Origin: Penelope pileata | Lineage: Eukaryota > Chordata > Aves > Galliformes > Cracidae | Assembly (NCBI GenBank): GCA_013396635.1 | Contig: WBMW01005746.1 | Coordinates: 974,622-1,038,621, forward strand | Reading direction: 5' to 3' | Length of the DNA: 64,000 bases | In this document: positions 1 to 13,000 of the stretch, one piece after another | Position numbering within the stretch: the first letter of the stretch is position 1 | Layout: each line of letters starts with the position of its first letter | Position numbers and translations under genes: made by a program | The notes under the pieces: generated by a model | What the model was told of the DNA's origin: nothing | Seen by the model: the letters and a program-made list of their open reading frames with translations, nothing else | Databases searched by the model: none

Positions 1-958
1 GTTTGCAGAGGTCACAGAGGAAGCTAGCTTATGAGCATGTGGTTTCTGAACTTCTGTTTGCATTTGTTCCCTTGTATGACGCTGTGGCATTTCTTTGTTC
101 ACATTCTAAGTCTGCGTAAACGATGCTATGTTCTGTAAAAGTTGGTCTTCCTAACAAATAATGGTTTTTACTGTGACAACTTCTGTAGTTTTTCATATCA
201 TTAGTAAAGATTTTCAGGATGAGATTTCAATCTTCAAGAATTCAAAAAGTGTTGATATACTTTAGGCCACATGAAAATCTACTTTTTCCTCCATTTAAAA
301 ATATCTTTTATCGTGTGTGTTTGTTGTTGTTACTTAACGTTTAATTCTGAAGTGTGATACGTACTTTGGGACAGTACGGTTACTCATGTGCTTAAAAATA
401 AGCAAGTGCTGAAGTGCTTTGCTCTTTCAGTTTTGTTTCACAGTCTGCAGTATGGAGCTCTTAAATGGCACCACATAAAAAGACTGCATTTTTAAAAATT
501 ACCTTGAGGCTGTGCTCATATTGAATAGCAGAAAATATCTTGAAATACTAAAGAAATATAGAAGCTTTTAGCAAAACATTCTATTGTTTATATTGGTTAG
601 AAAAAGCTACTAAACAGTTCATTCTGAGTCATATGACAGCCTTTAATGGGACCTCTCTCTGGAAATTGTTTGGTTTTTGTTGTCTGTTTTGGTGGAAGAG
701 AAGGGAAGAGAATAAGTAATGGTATTTTAACTTTAGTATGAAGCAGTTGCAACTTCATAGTGCTGGAAAAAAAAATAAAGGGAGCTTAAGAAAAGAAAAG
801 GCTGTATTTTGTAAGCATAGTGATTTTTAAGGGAACGTAGAATCACAGCAAAAGGAAGATATTCTGAAGATGGAGACCCAGTGTAGTTGCCTCCCTGAAA
901 TTGTTGATACATAATAGTTTGTTTATTACTATTAAGGAATGTTTTCCCTTTCTCCCAG
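1..958. other. 3' part of an intron upstream of exon w1
   Basis: AT-rich sequence with no open frame that resembles DOCK10 or any other protein. It ends in a T/C-rich acceptor just before 959. Nothing else recognised. Confidence 0.8.
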
Positions 959-1031
959 AAATGAATGTAGACCAGAGAAACTGCGATCACATTCCTTTGA
1001 AATTGATCATGAAGATGTAGATAAGGATGAG
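959..1031 (+). CDS. DOCK10: DOCK10 exon w1 (linker before PH domain)
   Basis: First exon in the window. Acceptor tctcccag, donor gtatgt. The first base completes a split Arg codon; 24 codons follow, reading NECRPEKLRSHSFEIDHEDV and onward. The exon ends between codons. It matches the acidic linker just before the PH domain of mammalian DOCK10. Confidence 0.92.
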
Positions 1032-4000
1032 GTATGTATTCTGACTTTTTTTTTCCCCACCAATTAAGACTTATTTATTGCTTTAACATCTTGAAAAAAA
1101 AGATAATGGAGTCTTATTATCTCCTATAAAATATTTCATTTTTTAAATAACTTTGATGTTCGTGAAATAGCTTTGTCTCTCAAGTCATTGTATACACAGC
1201 AGGCTTATTAATAAAGTCTTATATTAAAAGGAATGTAAGGATGGTTATTTGTTGTCAGGTAGGTATTCACACATTACAGTTTTCTTTTGTCTAATTTAAC
1301 AAGCAAGCCAATGCACTATTAATTATGTCTTTCATCTAGGATACAACATCCCACTCATCTTCAAAAGGTGGCGGTGGAGGAGGAGGAGGATTAGCAGCAG
1401 GGGTTTTCAAGTCTGGATGGCTTTATAAGGGGAATTTCAACAGCACTGTAAACAACAGCATCACTGTTCGGGTAAGGGGGCAGCATTATTCTTTCTTTAT
1501 TCCATTTTGATTTTTATCTCCCACAGAGGGACACTTTTTTGCTGTTGTCATTTATCTGTTTATATCTCAGGTTAGGCTTGATTACATTGCTTCAACAGAT
1601 ACTAAAGTAATGTTGCAGTTGTCTGGAAAATAGTGCAATTGAAATATGGGTAGAAATTGCTTATTATTTAAACCCTGTGAATGAGATATCAGTGAAAACA
1701 ATTTGCAGTACAACAATTGTCTTTTTTTCCCCACTTCAGTCATTCAAAAAGCGCTACTTCCAGCTGACACAGCTGTCAGATAACTCATATATTATGAATT
1801 TTTACAAAGACGAAAAAATATCAAAGGAGCCAAAGGGATGTATTTTCTTGGATTCTTGTACAGGAGTTGTACAGGTAAGTCTCATTTTATTTCATTGTAT
1901 CATTTTGGAGCCAGGTTAATAAGAATTACTGGAGACATGTAGAAAAACAGACTGTGGATGGGGTAGTGGTCTCATTAGCAGTTGCAGGAAAACACTATTA
2001 GTTTTGCTCTTTAAATTCATGCAAGTTCTCAGGCTGGCAGATTACAAGAGCTGCAGTTGACTTATGATAGCAGATATGTATGTACTCTTTTCCGGTGACA
2101 CACATGAAAAAAAATATCATTAAAAGTTTATTTTCACTGAAATTATTTTCTTAGCTGCCATGTTTTACCTCATGCTTACAAAGACCGTGCTTGTGGGTTA
2201 AAAAGACTCAAATTCTAGAACAGCATTTGTAGTAAATCCTGTATCCTGAGTCTCAAATCGTTGAGATTATTCAGTAGACTCCTTGAAGATCCTCTGTAGG
2301 GAATGGCTGTTTACTTGATGTAGTCCAAAAGTCATTTCTTTTTCAAATAGACGTGTAGGACAGGATAGAGCTGAATACATGGGAGGACAATGATGTCTGC
2401 TGCTGTCAGTTCATTGGCTTGAAAGACCTTAACCGTTAGCCTGGAAATGTGGTGCAAGCCACTGAGATACATGCATGGGAATCCTGTTTAGAAATGCCTG
2501 GTGTCTGCAACACATTCTTGCACTAGTCTGAGCTTTGTGTGTTTGGGATGATGATCAGTGTGAAGGAGACATGCTCTGTGCAGTTAGGGACATACTGGTA
2601 CTCTCGTGAGGGAGCTGGTGCTGTTACTTGACTCCCAGTTGAGCAGTTAGTTGTGGCTAAGGGAGTGCTTAGCTGCTGTTAGGTTTTGGCAGTGATTGTT
2701 GTCCTTGATCTTGTGAGTTGGTATTGCCCAGTCATATACAAGAATGCAAAAAAATGGGTCTTGCACTTGCATGCTGATGGTGTGTGCTTTCCTTTAAGAC
2801 AGGCCTCAGCCAGAACCCTAATTAAGCCCTGTGTGTCTGTATAGTGTGGCTTTAGATACAGATTAAGTACTGTCCCAGGGGGTGCCCGTTCTTCAGTATT
2901 GTTTCTGATGACGCTCCAAGGTAGCAGAAATGTCACAACTGCAAAATTTCTGGTCTTTTTGACTAACTTCTTACACAAAAAAACCCTCAAGAAGTCTTTG
3001 AAATCATCCTCCTGAACTTTGCCAGCTGCCTTCTAAATCTACAGAATTCCTGCTAATTGTCCAGAACAGTTTGAACTCTAAGTTCGCCTCTTGCCTACTA
3101 CCAGGCACTAGTTGTCTTGATTATTCCTTGATTGACATTTAGAATGGGATACATGAATTTATGAGCTGTCTTCGCTAGTCAAAAGTGAAAGCCTTAGCCA
3201 AGGGGCTAATAGTGCAAGTATCATCATCATCGAAGTCTGACTGTTATAAAAATGTGATGAACTTAAAATCATAGGGCTGAAAAACAAAACTTCGATCAGA
3301 GTTGCCATAAACAGGGAGACCATAGAATCTGGAGATTCTGTGTGTTGGATAAATCTGAAGATGTTAAGGAACAATAATGTGAAATTTCTGAGTTTGTGAG
3401 TTCTACACTGCTATAAATCATTTAACTCAATATGAATGACTTTGAGCTCATGTTTGGTAGAGCTTGAGCTTACTAGATTGCAGTAAACATCCTGAAAAGA
3501 ACATCTCCAGATGAAATACAAAACACCTGCAAAACAATTCTGTTATTTTGAAAGAATGACCCTGCAGGCATTAGACAGCCTGATGTTTCATTTATAGCTC
3601 ATCCATAGTTTCTTTTTGAATCTTGTGTAATTTCCTTCTGAAGGAAATTTTAAACTTGAAATTAAGTGTTGAAGAAATTAAGTGTTGAAGATCACAAGTC
3701 AACCTCAAGGTCCACAGTCCACATGGAAGGACTTATAGAGAAGGAAACTGATAAATTATATTTTGGGTTTGGGGTTTGTTTTGTTTTGTTGTGTTTTTTT
3801 CTCTATTAACTGATCAAGAAAAAAATAGTTGGCTTTAGATTTGAAACAAAGACTTTGCTGTAGATCTCATCTGCTTGCCAGAAGTCTGAAGTGCAGATGG
3901 AAAAGTGGATATTGAAGTTTTCCTGCCATAGTATTCTTAGGATTCAGCATGCAAGATGTATCACTCTATTAGATAATATCTAACAGTGTTACAGTACCTG

Positions 4001-7000
4001 ATTTAAACACTTTGGCCATGTCTATAAAGGGAAGTAAATAATACAGATAAGAACTACATTCATTTTAATGCTTTTTGTACTTTTTCTGAAGATAAATTGA
4101 AATAAAGTATTTTTTCCTTACGGATTGTGCATAAATTGGTATAGATAATCCACTTAAATCATCTGTCTTTAAGAGTTTTGAATGGGTACTAGCCTAGGAT
4201 TCTTGCCATAATTTTATTCCATGTTTAACTCTTGTTCAAGCCCACTTGATTTATTAGTTTATTCTGTTATTTTAGATTAAGTTGAATGTATGCAGTAAGT
4301 AGAGAATTCTTTATCACTGTGATTAAGAATGTGACCAGACAGAGAGTGAATTGCTACAGGACACAACCTTATTCTCTTTCCCTGTGTAGGGCAAACTAAA
4401 ATTTTTATACCTGAAAGAATATTCACCTCAATAAAGTAGATGAGGGAAAATTATTTCCTAACATGAGAATTTTCAGTAGCAGAATTAAAAAAATGGCACA
4501 CGCAGATATGCATGCATGCACACATGCACGAGCCAGTTTGAAAAGCTGCTATGTGGCTGATTCCATTGACCCGAGCAGCTCCAGAAGTTGTTTAGTCTTG
4601 CTGATTCCTGAACTGGGTCATGACATGCAGTATAAAGACTGGAGAAAGTGATTAACAACAGATTGGGTAGGAATCTTCTAAATCATCTCTGCTGCTGGAA
4701 AAAAAAAAAGTGTACATGGAACTTTGTTCTCAGTGTCCAGTGTTTTCTGTCTCTTTCACTGCTAATCAGCCTCACGTCTTGCCTCTGTTTCTCATACACA
4801 AAAGGCACTGCTGTGATCTCACTAGCTGGATTAGAAACTGTTCTTAGTAACTTGTTGATGTAGGACTGCAGTTCTGTGCATTGAGAAATAGTTCTGGTAT
4901 GTAGAACTGCAGGATACCATTGCCATATTATTTAAGACTGCGAATTGAGAAAAACAAAAGTGAAATGACCAGTTATGGGATGGATGAGTTGGTTTTCATC
5001 TGTCAATCCAAGGTTAGATGTGTCAGCAATGCCCTAATTGCAGGTGATGGCAATTTTCTGAAATATGGAAAGCAAGATGGGGACACTGATGTCCGTAGTC
5101 AGAAGTTGTAAATATTAGATGGTGTACTGGGGGTAGGATGCATCAGTGTTCTTTCAAATTGAAACAGGGGGAAGAGACAATTGGTGCAACTGCTTTCGTA
5201 AGACTAACAGACAGAGGCCTCACTGATTTCATAAGTTTGAGGAATGAAACATATATTAGAAAAGCACACCACTCAGTCTTATTGAGCTGTTTCTGTAACT
5301 AAGCACCTGTTCATTCTCATGACAGAAACTGGTGGCTTAACCATCCGCTGCAGGTACAATCTGGTGATAGAGAACAGAACTGAATTCATAGTCAGTACAT
5401 TGGGCCTTGATTTTTATTCTGTACTTGAAAAGGATAGAATTGCAGTGACTGGACAGCAATATTTTCACCTTTGGCCTCCTGCAAGGAATTGTTGAAAATG
5501 CCATAGTCACTTGTAAAATCTGCTCCGAAGTGGAAGTGCATATCAGAAGCACTCACTGTAATGTTTTCCTATGGAAGAATCCATCCTATTTACATCTGAG
5601 GAGATTTACTAGTAGATTTCTATTCCAAGTTTAACTGATACTGTCCAGAAGCTCTTTCAGAAAAATATAAAAAGAATAAATTCATTTACAAATGTTCTTA
5701 TCCTAACCACACTATTTCTAACTTCATCACATACTTAGGAATTAATGATTACCTTTGTTGTTTGTTAGCAGCATCTGTAAATAGCTTGAAATAAAGGTTG
5801 CATGAAGTGTTCACATTTAATTCTTTTGACCTATTCATATCCAACAGCAGCAGACAGAGGTGTAACCATCTTTCACCATCTGCTGACTTCTTCACTTGCT
5901 TGCTAGATTTAATTTGTTGAACTCCATCCTGTTCCCACTGAGAACATTTGAATGTTGACTAGCACTACTTAGTATCTTTTTGAGTGTCTGATGACTGGTA
6001 GCTTATAGGAGACATGGACTTTGGAGGTATTTTCCCTAGACAACCATGAGTCACGTAGCAATGCTGTACCTTCCCCATCTCAGAGGTCTTTCGTTATTCC
6101 ACTTAGGAGGTATTTCCTACCATAGTTAGAGTTGCTACTGGCCATTGTCTTAGATCTTCTATAGCTAAACAGATGTTAGATAAACAGACTCAACATAAAT
6201 TGACATAGTGTTTTGTTAATAGCATGGAACTTGAATTTTCTTTAAAGTCAATTAATTTTGTTTGAATTTTATTTTTAAGGTGTGGCTATATGTGGCTATC
6301 CATCTTATGGGCGCCTTTTTTGGTACCTTTTTATAGTTGGTTCTGGTGTTTATTTTTCTTTGCCTTTTGTTCCAACAGAATAACAGGCTTAGGAAACATG
6401 CCTTTGAGCTGAAAATGAATGACTTCACGTACTTTGTGCTGGCAGCTGAAAACGAACAGGATATGGATGACTGGATTTTCACTCTCAACAAAATCCTGCA
6501 AATAAATCCAGAGGGGACCATTCAGGAAAGGAAAAGTGCAGACCTCACTGATCTGAAACTTGGTAAGAGTGAATAATCTTGAATTGTTTTTTAAATGAAA
6601 TGCAAAAAAAAATGAGCCTTCAGATACCACTGAATCACTTTTAACTGTTTGAGTCTGTAATGGATTCTGTATCTGTTGATTTCTGATGAAGTAGCACTGG
6701 ACTTTTGGCAGTCCCTGGACAATGTCAGCTAACTACCCACAGATCATTTTCAAAAGGCTGTGGGAAGGAGGTAAAGCTGCTCCCCATAAAGTCAGCAGGA
6801 ACAGCATGGCTCTGCTTTGCTTATGCAGCTCTTTTTCAAGAGTAGTTCTCCCTGTCAATGGTCTTACTGGTACTTTGTGTTTTACTGTCTTGGAAATCTG
6901 AAAGTTTAAAGAGTTTCCTCTTGGGGAAGGATTCTTTTTCCAACATTTTGTTTTTCTTTAGACATCTGGAGCTAATGATTTAAAACTAAATAAATAAATT

Positions 7001-10000
7001 ACAGCTGTTGGTATACTGCTCTTTCCCTGGAAGCTTATTGATTTTTCATTTCTTGCTTTTGTGAGTTTGCATATTAATATGCTTTGACTGTGGAAGAAGG
7101 AATTAGATGCTCAATTATACTGTACTCTTCATGAGACGGTAACTCATTGTTTCACGTAATAAATCCATGTTCAGTTTGGATGAATGCCAGCTAAAACTCT
7201 GATTGAAAACACTTGAAATCTTGATACAGATTTGAACTGCTTGTGCTGTGAACTAAATCAAAACTTTGGACCCACATGCATCTGAATCTTGAGGAAGTTC
7301 AGAGCCGCTGAAGGCTTTAGCCTGGTGTTTATAATACGTTTTGATTTTGGAGAGTCAGAATACTGTTCATATAACCAAAGATGTTTTTATGATTTGAAGG
7401 CATGAGGGACTTGTACTTGAGAATTAGCGAAGTACTTTTGAAAATCCCACCCATTAGGGATATTAAGGAAACAGGAAGAAAAATGTGCATAAAGTGTCAA
7501 AGACATAAGGTTAACAGAAAACAATTTTTACTGGTAGAAACCCTGATAACTCCATAGCATGTTCCTGTTGCTTGTTAACTTGTCAGAAGGCTTGATGCTT
7601 TCTTGGCAGAAGAGCCCCAAATGGCTGTAATGAGTTATTTCGCATTGGGCTGAATTACCTAGTAAAAGCAGAATGGTCCCTGGTGAGGGAGTGCAAGAGC
7701 CAAAAAAAAAAAAAGATTTGCTGTTCTCTGGATACATAGATTTGCAGCTTTTGGAGTCCAGGCTACATCACTTCCTTCCCATAGATCAGATAGGTAGGGT
7801 CCTGTCTGCCTTACTGACTACACTGAAAACTCTTGTTACCAGGAGTCCAAAATCTTTGGGTTGGCACAAATTCTTGGCGCTGCCTTAGGAGGGACTGAGA
7901 GAGCAGAAGAAGGTATCTTTATTGTGGGCATGAATGTTTGTCATGGATGGATGTGCCAAACTCACTGAGTAGAGTCTGGCATCTTGTCTGAAAGCTTGGC
8001 TACAGACTAAGTTATAGTAAACACCGCTGGAAGGTGAGGTTGAGGTGAACAGAGGTCTCATTAGTGTCTCTTCCATTTGTTAGCCTGGTACTAAACAAAG
8101 GGAACAAAAAGCAGAAGGATGGGGACTGATTTTTAAAACCCGGTGGTGAGTGTAACAAAAAATTGACGTTTCTATTTTTTTCCCCTTTTCAAGACTCTGC
8201 AGAATCTTCACTGAATTATGATTGCTCTCAAGAAGAGACTGACTCGTCAGAGAACACCTTGCACCCCGACTTTGCAAAAGTAATGGATGTTACACTTTTC
8301 TTTACAAGCTGAGTGGAAAGTGCTACCTAGGTCAAAATGCCTGCCAACAGATAATGATTACTATTTTGAAAGGTTTAAAAATACTCTACAACTCATTCTG
8401 CATGTTAGAGCCATGATAAATGATGGAAATAATTTACTTTCTGAAAAGTTGATGGCTTTGTATAAATGAGCAAAGCTCCACTGGGTGTAAAGAAAGTAGA
8501 TGCTCCACAGAGTGGTTTGATTTATACCTATGAAGTCAGTGTGGGTCTAACCCTTCCAGTTATCTGTGAAATATTTACTTTTTTAACCTTCATTTCAGCA
8601 GACTTTGGCCCTTAGAGAGACAAGATTTCCTGTATGACTTGCAGTGCTTAAAGAAAGCAAGCTGTGAACTGCTCATCACCCTGACTAATTTCACTGAAAG
8701 ATGCATGTAATATCAGGGGAGACATTTTGTCTTCTAGTTCTCTCAAACTACATCATGCTGATAATGATAATTGTAGAAGGTGCTAAGAAACTTCTTGATA
8801 AGAAGCTAGGTTGGAAATATATCACTGCTTTTCCTAAATGAGTGTATGATGTTTGTGATCTTCTGTCAGGAACCTACTATAGATAGTACCTACATGTGTA
8901 TATATATACAGCAAAATGCTACTTGAGAATGTTACTCCCACAGATTTGAACTGAAAGCTGTATATGCAAATGAGAACAGTTTGGTTTACATTTCACTTTA
9001 GGTTATTTTCACATTTGTGAAGTGTTCACACAATTAAAACAACAACAACAACAAAAATGCTACTGAGCTCACGTAAAAGGACAACAGTGCTGTCTGATCA
9101 TCGTGTTTGTGGACAGATGCTTTCTTTTCTGGGAACAGTTTAATTAAAGCAGATGGTTTCTTTACTGGTGGCCTGCAAGGCTAAAATAGATGGTCTGCAA
9201 GCTGTACTGTGCTTGTATTGCCCTTTATATGGTTAATTCTTCTTCTTCTCCCTTGCTCTATATGCCTGGCTGCAGCAGTAATTTGGGCCTGTTCCTAGTC
9301 CTTGGCAGGTACATCTGATCCTATCTCTGCCTAAACCAGGGACAGAGGGAGATGACTCCCAGCCTCACATATGTGAGCATTCTGCAATCTGTGGGATTCT
9401 GCCTATCTGGAAGGCAGGGCAACACTTTCCTACTCCCCTTTCTACCTTCCTTGCAACTAAAGTGGATTTCTGTGGGATTTTTTTTTCCTTGGCTTGTGAA
9501 TACCTAAGTGTGGTGAGCCACTATTCTGACAACTTACACAATGGATTCTTTAGTAACAAATATGAACTTGAATTACTTAATTGCTCTTCTTCTGGATTCC
9601 TTTGAAGTACACTGTGGGCTGAAAATCCTTCTTCACAAGCACATAAACTTCAAAGAATGTTTGAAAGCACTTTGGGATACCTATGGCAGAAAGGAGGAGT
9701 GTTATTATAAGTGACACATTGATCATTCATTTAAAAGTTTAACAACTCTATGGATTTCTGCTCTTGTGCAGTAAACTAATTTATTATCTGTCACCACAGT
9801 ACATCACAGAAACAGAAGAAACAGTGAAAGCCTCTAGAAACACAGAGCGATTAAATCTTTTCTCCTTGGATCCTGATATAGCAGTAAGTGAAATAGTCTT
9901 TTCAAGTTCCCATAACTTCTTAAATACAGGTGCTGAGCTAACTGGCTTAGCTGTGCCACCAGAGTGGGTGGGAGTTCAGTGAGCAACTGAGTTCTGCCCT

Positions 10001-13000
10001 GTGCTGATCTCATTTGTGTACACAGGACTCTCAGATTTAAAAGAAAAGCAGAATGGAAATATTTCTTTTCAGCTTCAGAATGACTGGGGAAGAAGGGTGC
10101 TGTCCCTGCTCTACAGAGGTTGTGTATAGATTCTGACCACATCTGATCACAAAATGATTGTGGTTGGATGGGACCTCTGGAGGTCACCTTGTCCGATCTA
10201 GCTAAACTTTGAGTTATTAAAACAGACTGAAAATATTACAGGAATGGAACCTTTTCTTCAACTGGGAATGTTACAAGAACACTGTTTTTATTGTTATTCA
10301 GTGCACTGTATTTGACTACAAAATGTGAATGGACATGAAAAAAGCAGTGGGAGTTACAATTGGAGGTATAAAAGTCTATGTATATGACTAGTATTAGACT
10401 TCAAAGGATGTTTCTGTTTGCACTGAATGTACATTTGTTGGTGATTTAACTGGAAGTTTTAATTTAGTTGAGAAGAAATCTTCCAAGCCTGTGGTCAAAT
10501 CAATCCCCGCAATGTTGTAACAAATACTAAACAAACTGAAATGCTGGTGTAATACATAAGTAAATGAAAAGAAAGGGTAAGGTCTGAAATGTAATCCAAA
10601 AGTATGGTCTTATAATCTGAAATATTGACCCTGTCTAATCCAGATGATGAAATCAGTAGCCAAGGTTTTGGAAGTGGTAAGTAAACAGGAGAAACCCCGA
10701 GGTTCTGTGCTAAAACAATGGGAAGCCTAATTTGGATCTCTAATTCTGCTTCTGACATTGTATATGTCCTTAGGCATTTATTTATTTTTTTACTTTGTTT
10801 CCTAATGTATATGTCATGAATAACTTCTATTGACTGTCGTAGTATGGAGATGTCAGTAGTGATTTTTTGAGGTTTTCAGGTATTTCAGTGATAGTAAACA
10901 CTTCTAAAAAGCTGAATTAGTTTTGGATTATCATGTTTTTTCCATATATAACTAATCACCTAATTTATTTCAGTCATTGAATCCTCAGAAAAAGGAGTTT
11001 CCAGGGACCAACTCAGTTATCAAGCCATTTGAAGAAAAGCCTGCAAAGAGAATCCTGATAACTTGCAAATCCCTCAGTTTGAATCTCCAGGCCTGTGTTA
11101 CTGAAAATGAAAATGATCCTTCAACTAATGTAAGCTCTGCTTATTTCCCCATGTGCTTTTTCCCTTTTTCCCCCCCTCAGAAAATACTTCCTCTGCACAT
11201 ATTACAATTGGTGAATTCCCCCTCTGCCCATCCCTTTGAAATAAGTAATGAAGCTGGGGAACTTTTCAATAAACATTTTGAAGCTGATTTAGATTGCAAA
11301 CTTCTAGCTACAGTTGAATGGGGAATTGCAAATGTTAAGACCCTTGAGGATCCTTAACAATTGGTATAAGAACAAGTTTAAACCACAAAGACCTAGTAAG
11401 GAGGCAACTGAATATCAGTTGCTGTTGGGTAGTTGGTATTTTCAGTTGATTTTTTTTTTTCAGAGAGGTTGGGGACCAGACAGGTTAAATTACAGATGAC
11501 AAGATGAAATAGAAAGGACCAGATGGTTCTTCTAGTAGAAAAGCCCAGCTGAAAAGAAGACAAAGCAGAAAATTTTGCTTATATTTACTTTAAGAAAAAA
11601 GTACAAGGAAAAGGAAGTCGTAGCTGTCAGTCTATAGGTTTTAGTAAATTCTCATCAGAAGCAGGGAAGTTTCTGAGAAATTAGTGTTCTGGCAACTCAA
11701 CTTTCATACATTGCATGAGACATTGATTTTTATTTTGTTTATTTACCTTCATATGAAGATGACCTCTATGGAGAGTACATATTCAGCATAATGTAATCAA
11801 TAATTTTTTGGCAGACTGGAATAACTGTTTAAATGAAGTCATGATAGCTGTATCAAGGGCATGCACTTGTTCATTACAGAGGCTGCAAAAGCATATAATA
11901 TTGTACCTGCTGATAAGGACAGTGTATCTCCAGAGTTTTAAGATTCTGATTTCCAGACAGCTCAGAACTTGTCATCTCCAGTTGGTCATTCTTATCTTGA
12001 CTGATTTTTCATCAGAACTGTGAAGGCTCTGTAGAGGTTACTTACAGTCATAGGATTTAATTCCCTGGTACTATGGGGTAGAACAAGTGGGTACTGTCAG
12101 AGCTATTTGAATGCTCTTGGTTTCCTAGCAAAATAGAACATGTGTTTCCCACTGAATAATGCACCCACGCGTTTGTGTTTGTACCAGTAAACATTTTTCA
12201 TCACATTGCATTTGTCATCGTTTCTGTGTCACATTTCTGATGATCCCTGGAAGGCTCACCCACACTATCCATTCTTTTATAATGATTGTGAATCTATATT
12301 AAAATAATTCTGTAACATTTCTGTGGTGTCTGTTCATTTACTGTAATCGTTATCTGGGACAGAGACATTTGTGTACTTTTTCTGCAATTTTCTGTGTTAG
12401 TTGCCAATTCCTTTTCTGGCCCAGTGTCAACAAAGTACCTTTAAAAGTCCCTAAAAGTTGGAATCTTTGTTGTCAAGTAAGCATGTGTTTTCAATGAATC
12501 TCGTAATTTGTAAATAATCTTTTTTTTTTTTCTAGCTCTACAGGCCTAATAAAAGATGAAGTTTACCCTCTCTCTCAGTTACTGCATTGTTTTGTTTCTG
12601 GTGTTTTCTCCAGGTGGAGCCTTTCTTTGTGAGCGTGGCACTGTATGATGTCAGGGATGGCAGGAAGATCTCTGCTGATTTTCATGTCGATTTGAACCAT
12701 GCTCTCGTCAGACAAATGATTTCAGGTTCTTCACCTTCATTGGAAAATGGCACTGTTGAAAGTACAGACTCAAATGAAATGGAAGAACCACAGGTCAAAG
12801 GCTTCCCAGAAGAATGGCTGAAGTATCCAAAACAGGTATTCCATGTGTGGTTTGCATGACTTAGTGACTCTCATAACTTATTTTATCGCAGTAATATTAA
12901 TTTTCATCAGAAAATTTCTCTACTACCAGTGGTTCTTTTTTCAGTAATATGATTTTATATATATATATATATAAATGCATATGTAATTTATATTTATATA

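Noticed and set aside
10977..11357. 126-codon open frame starting in exon w7
   Set aside because: Only the first part is DOCK10; a gtaagc donor at 11130 ends the exon, and the continuation has no DOCK similarity.
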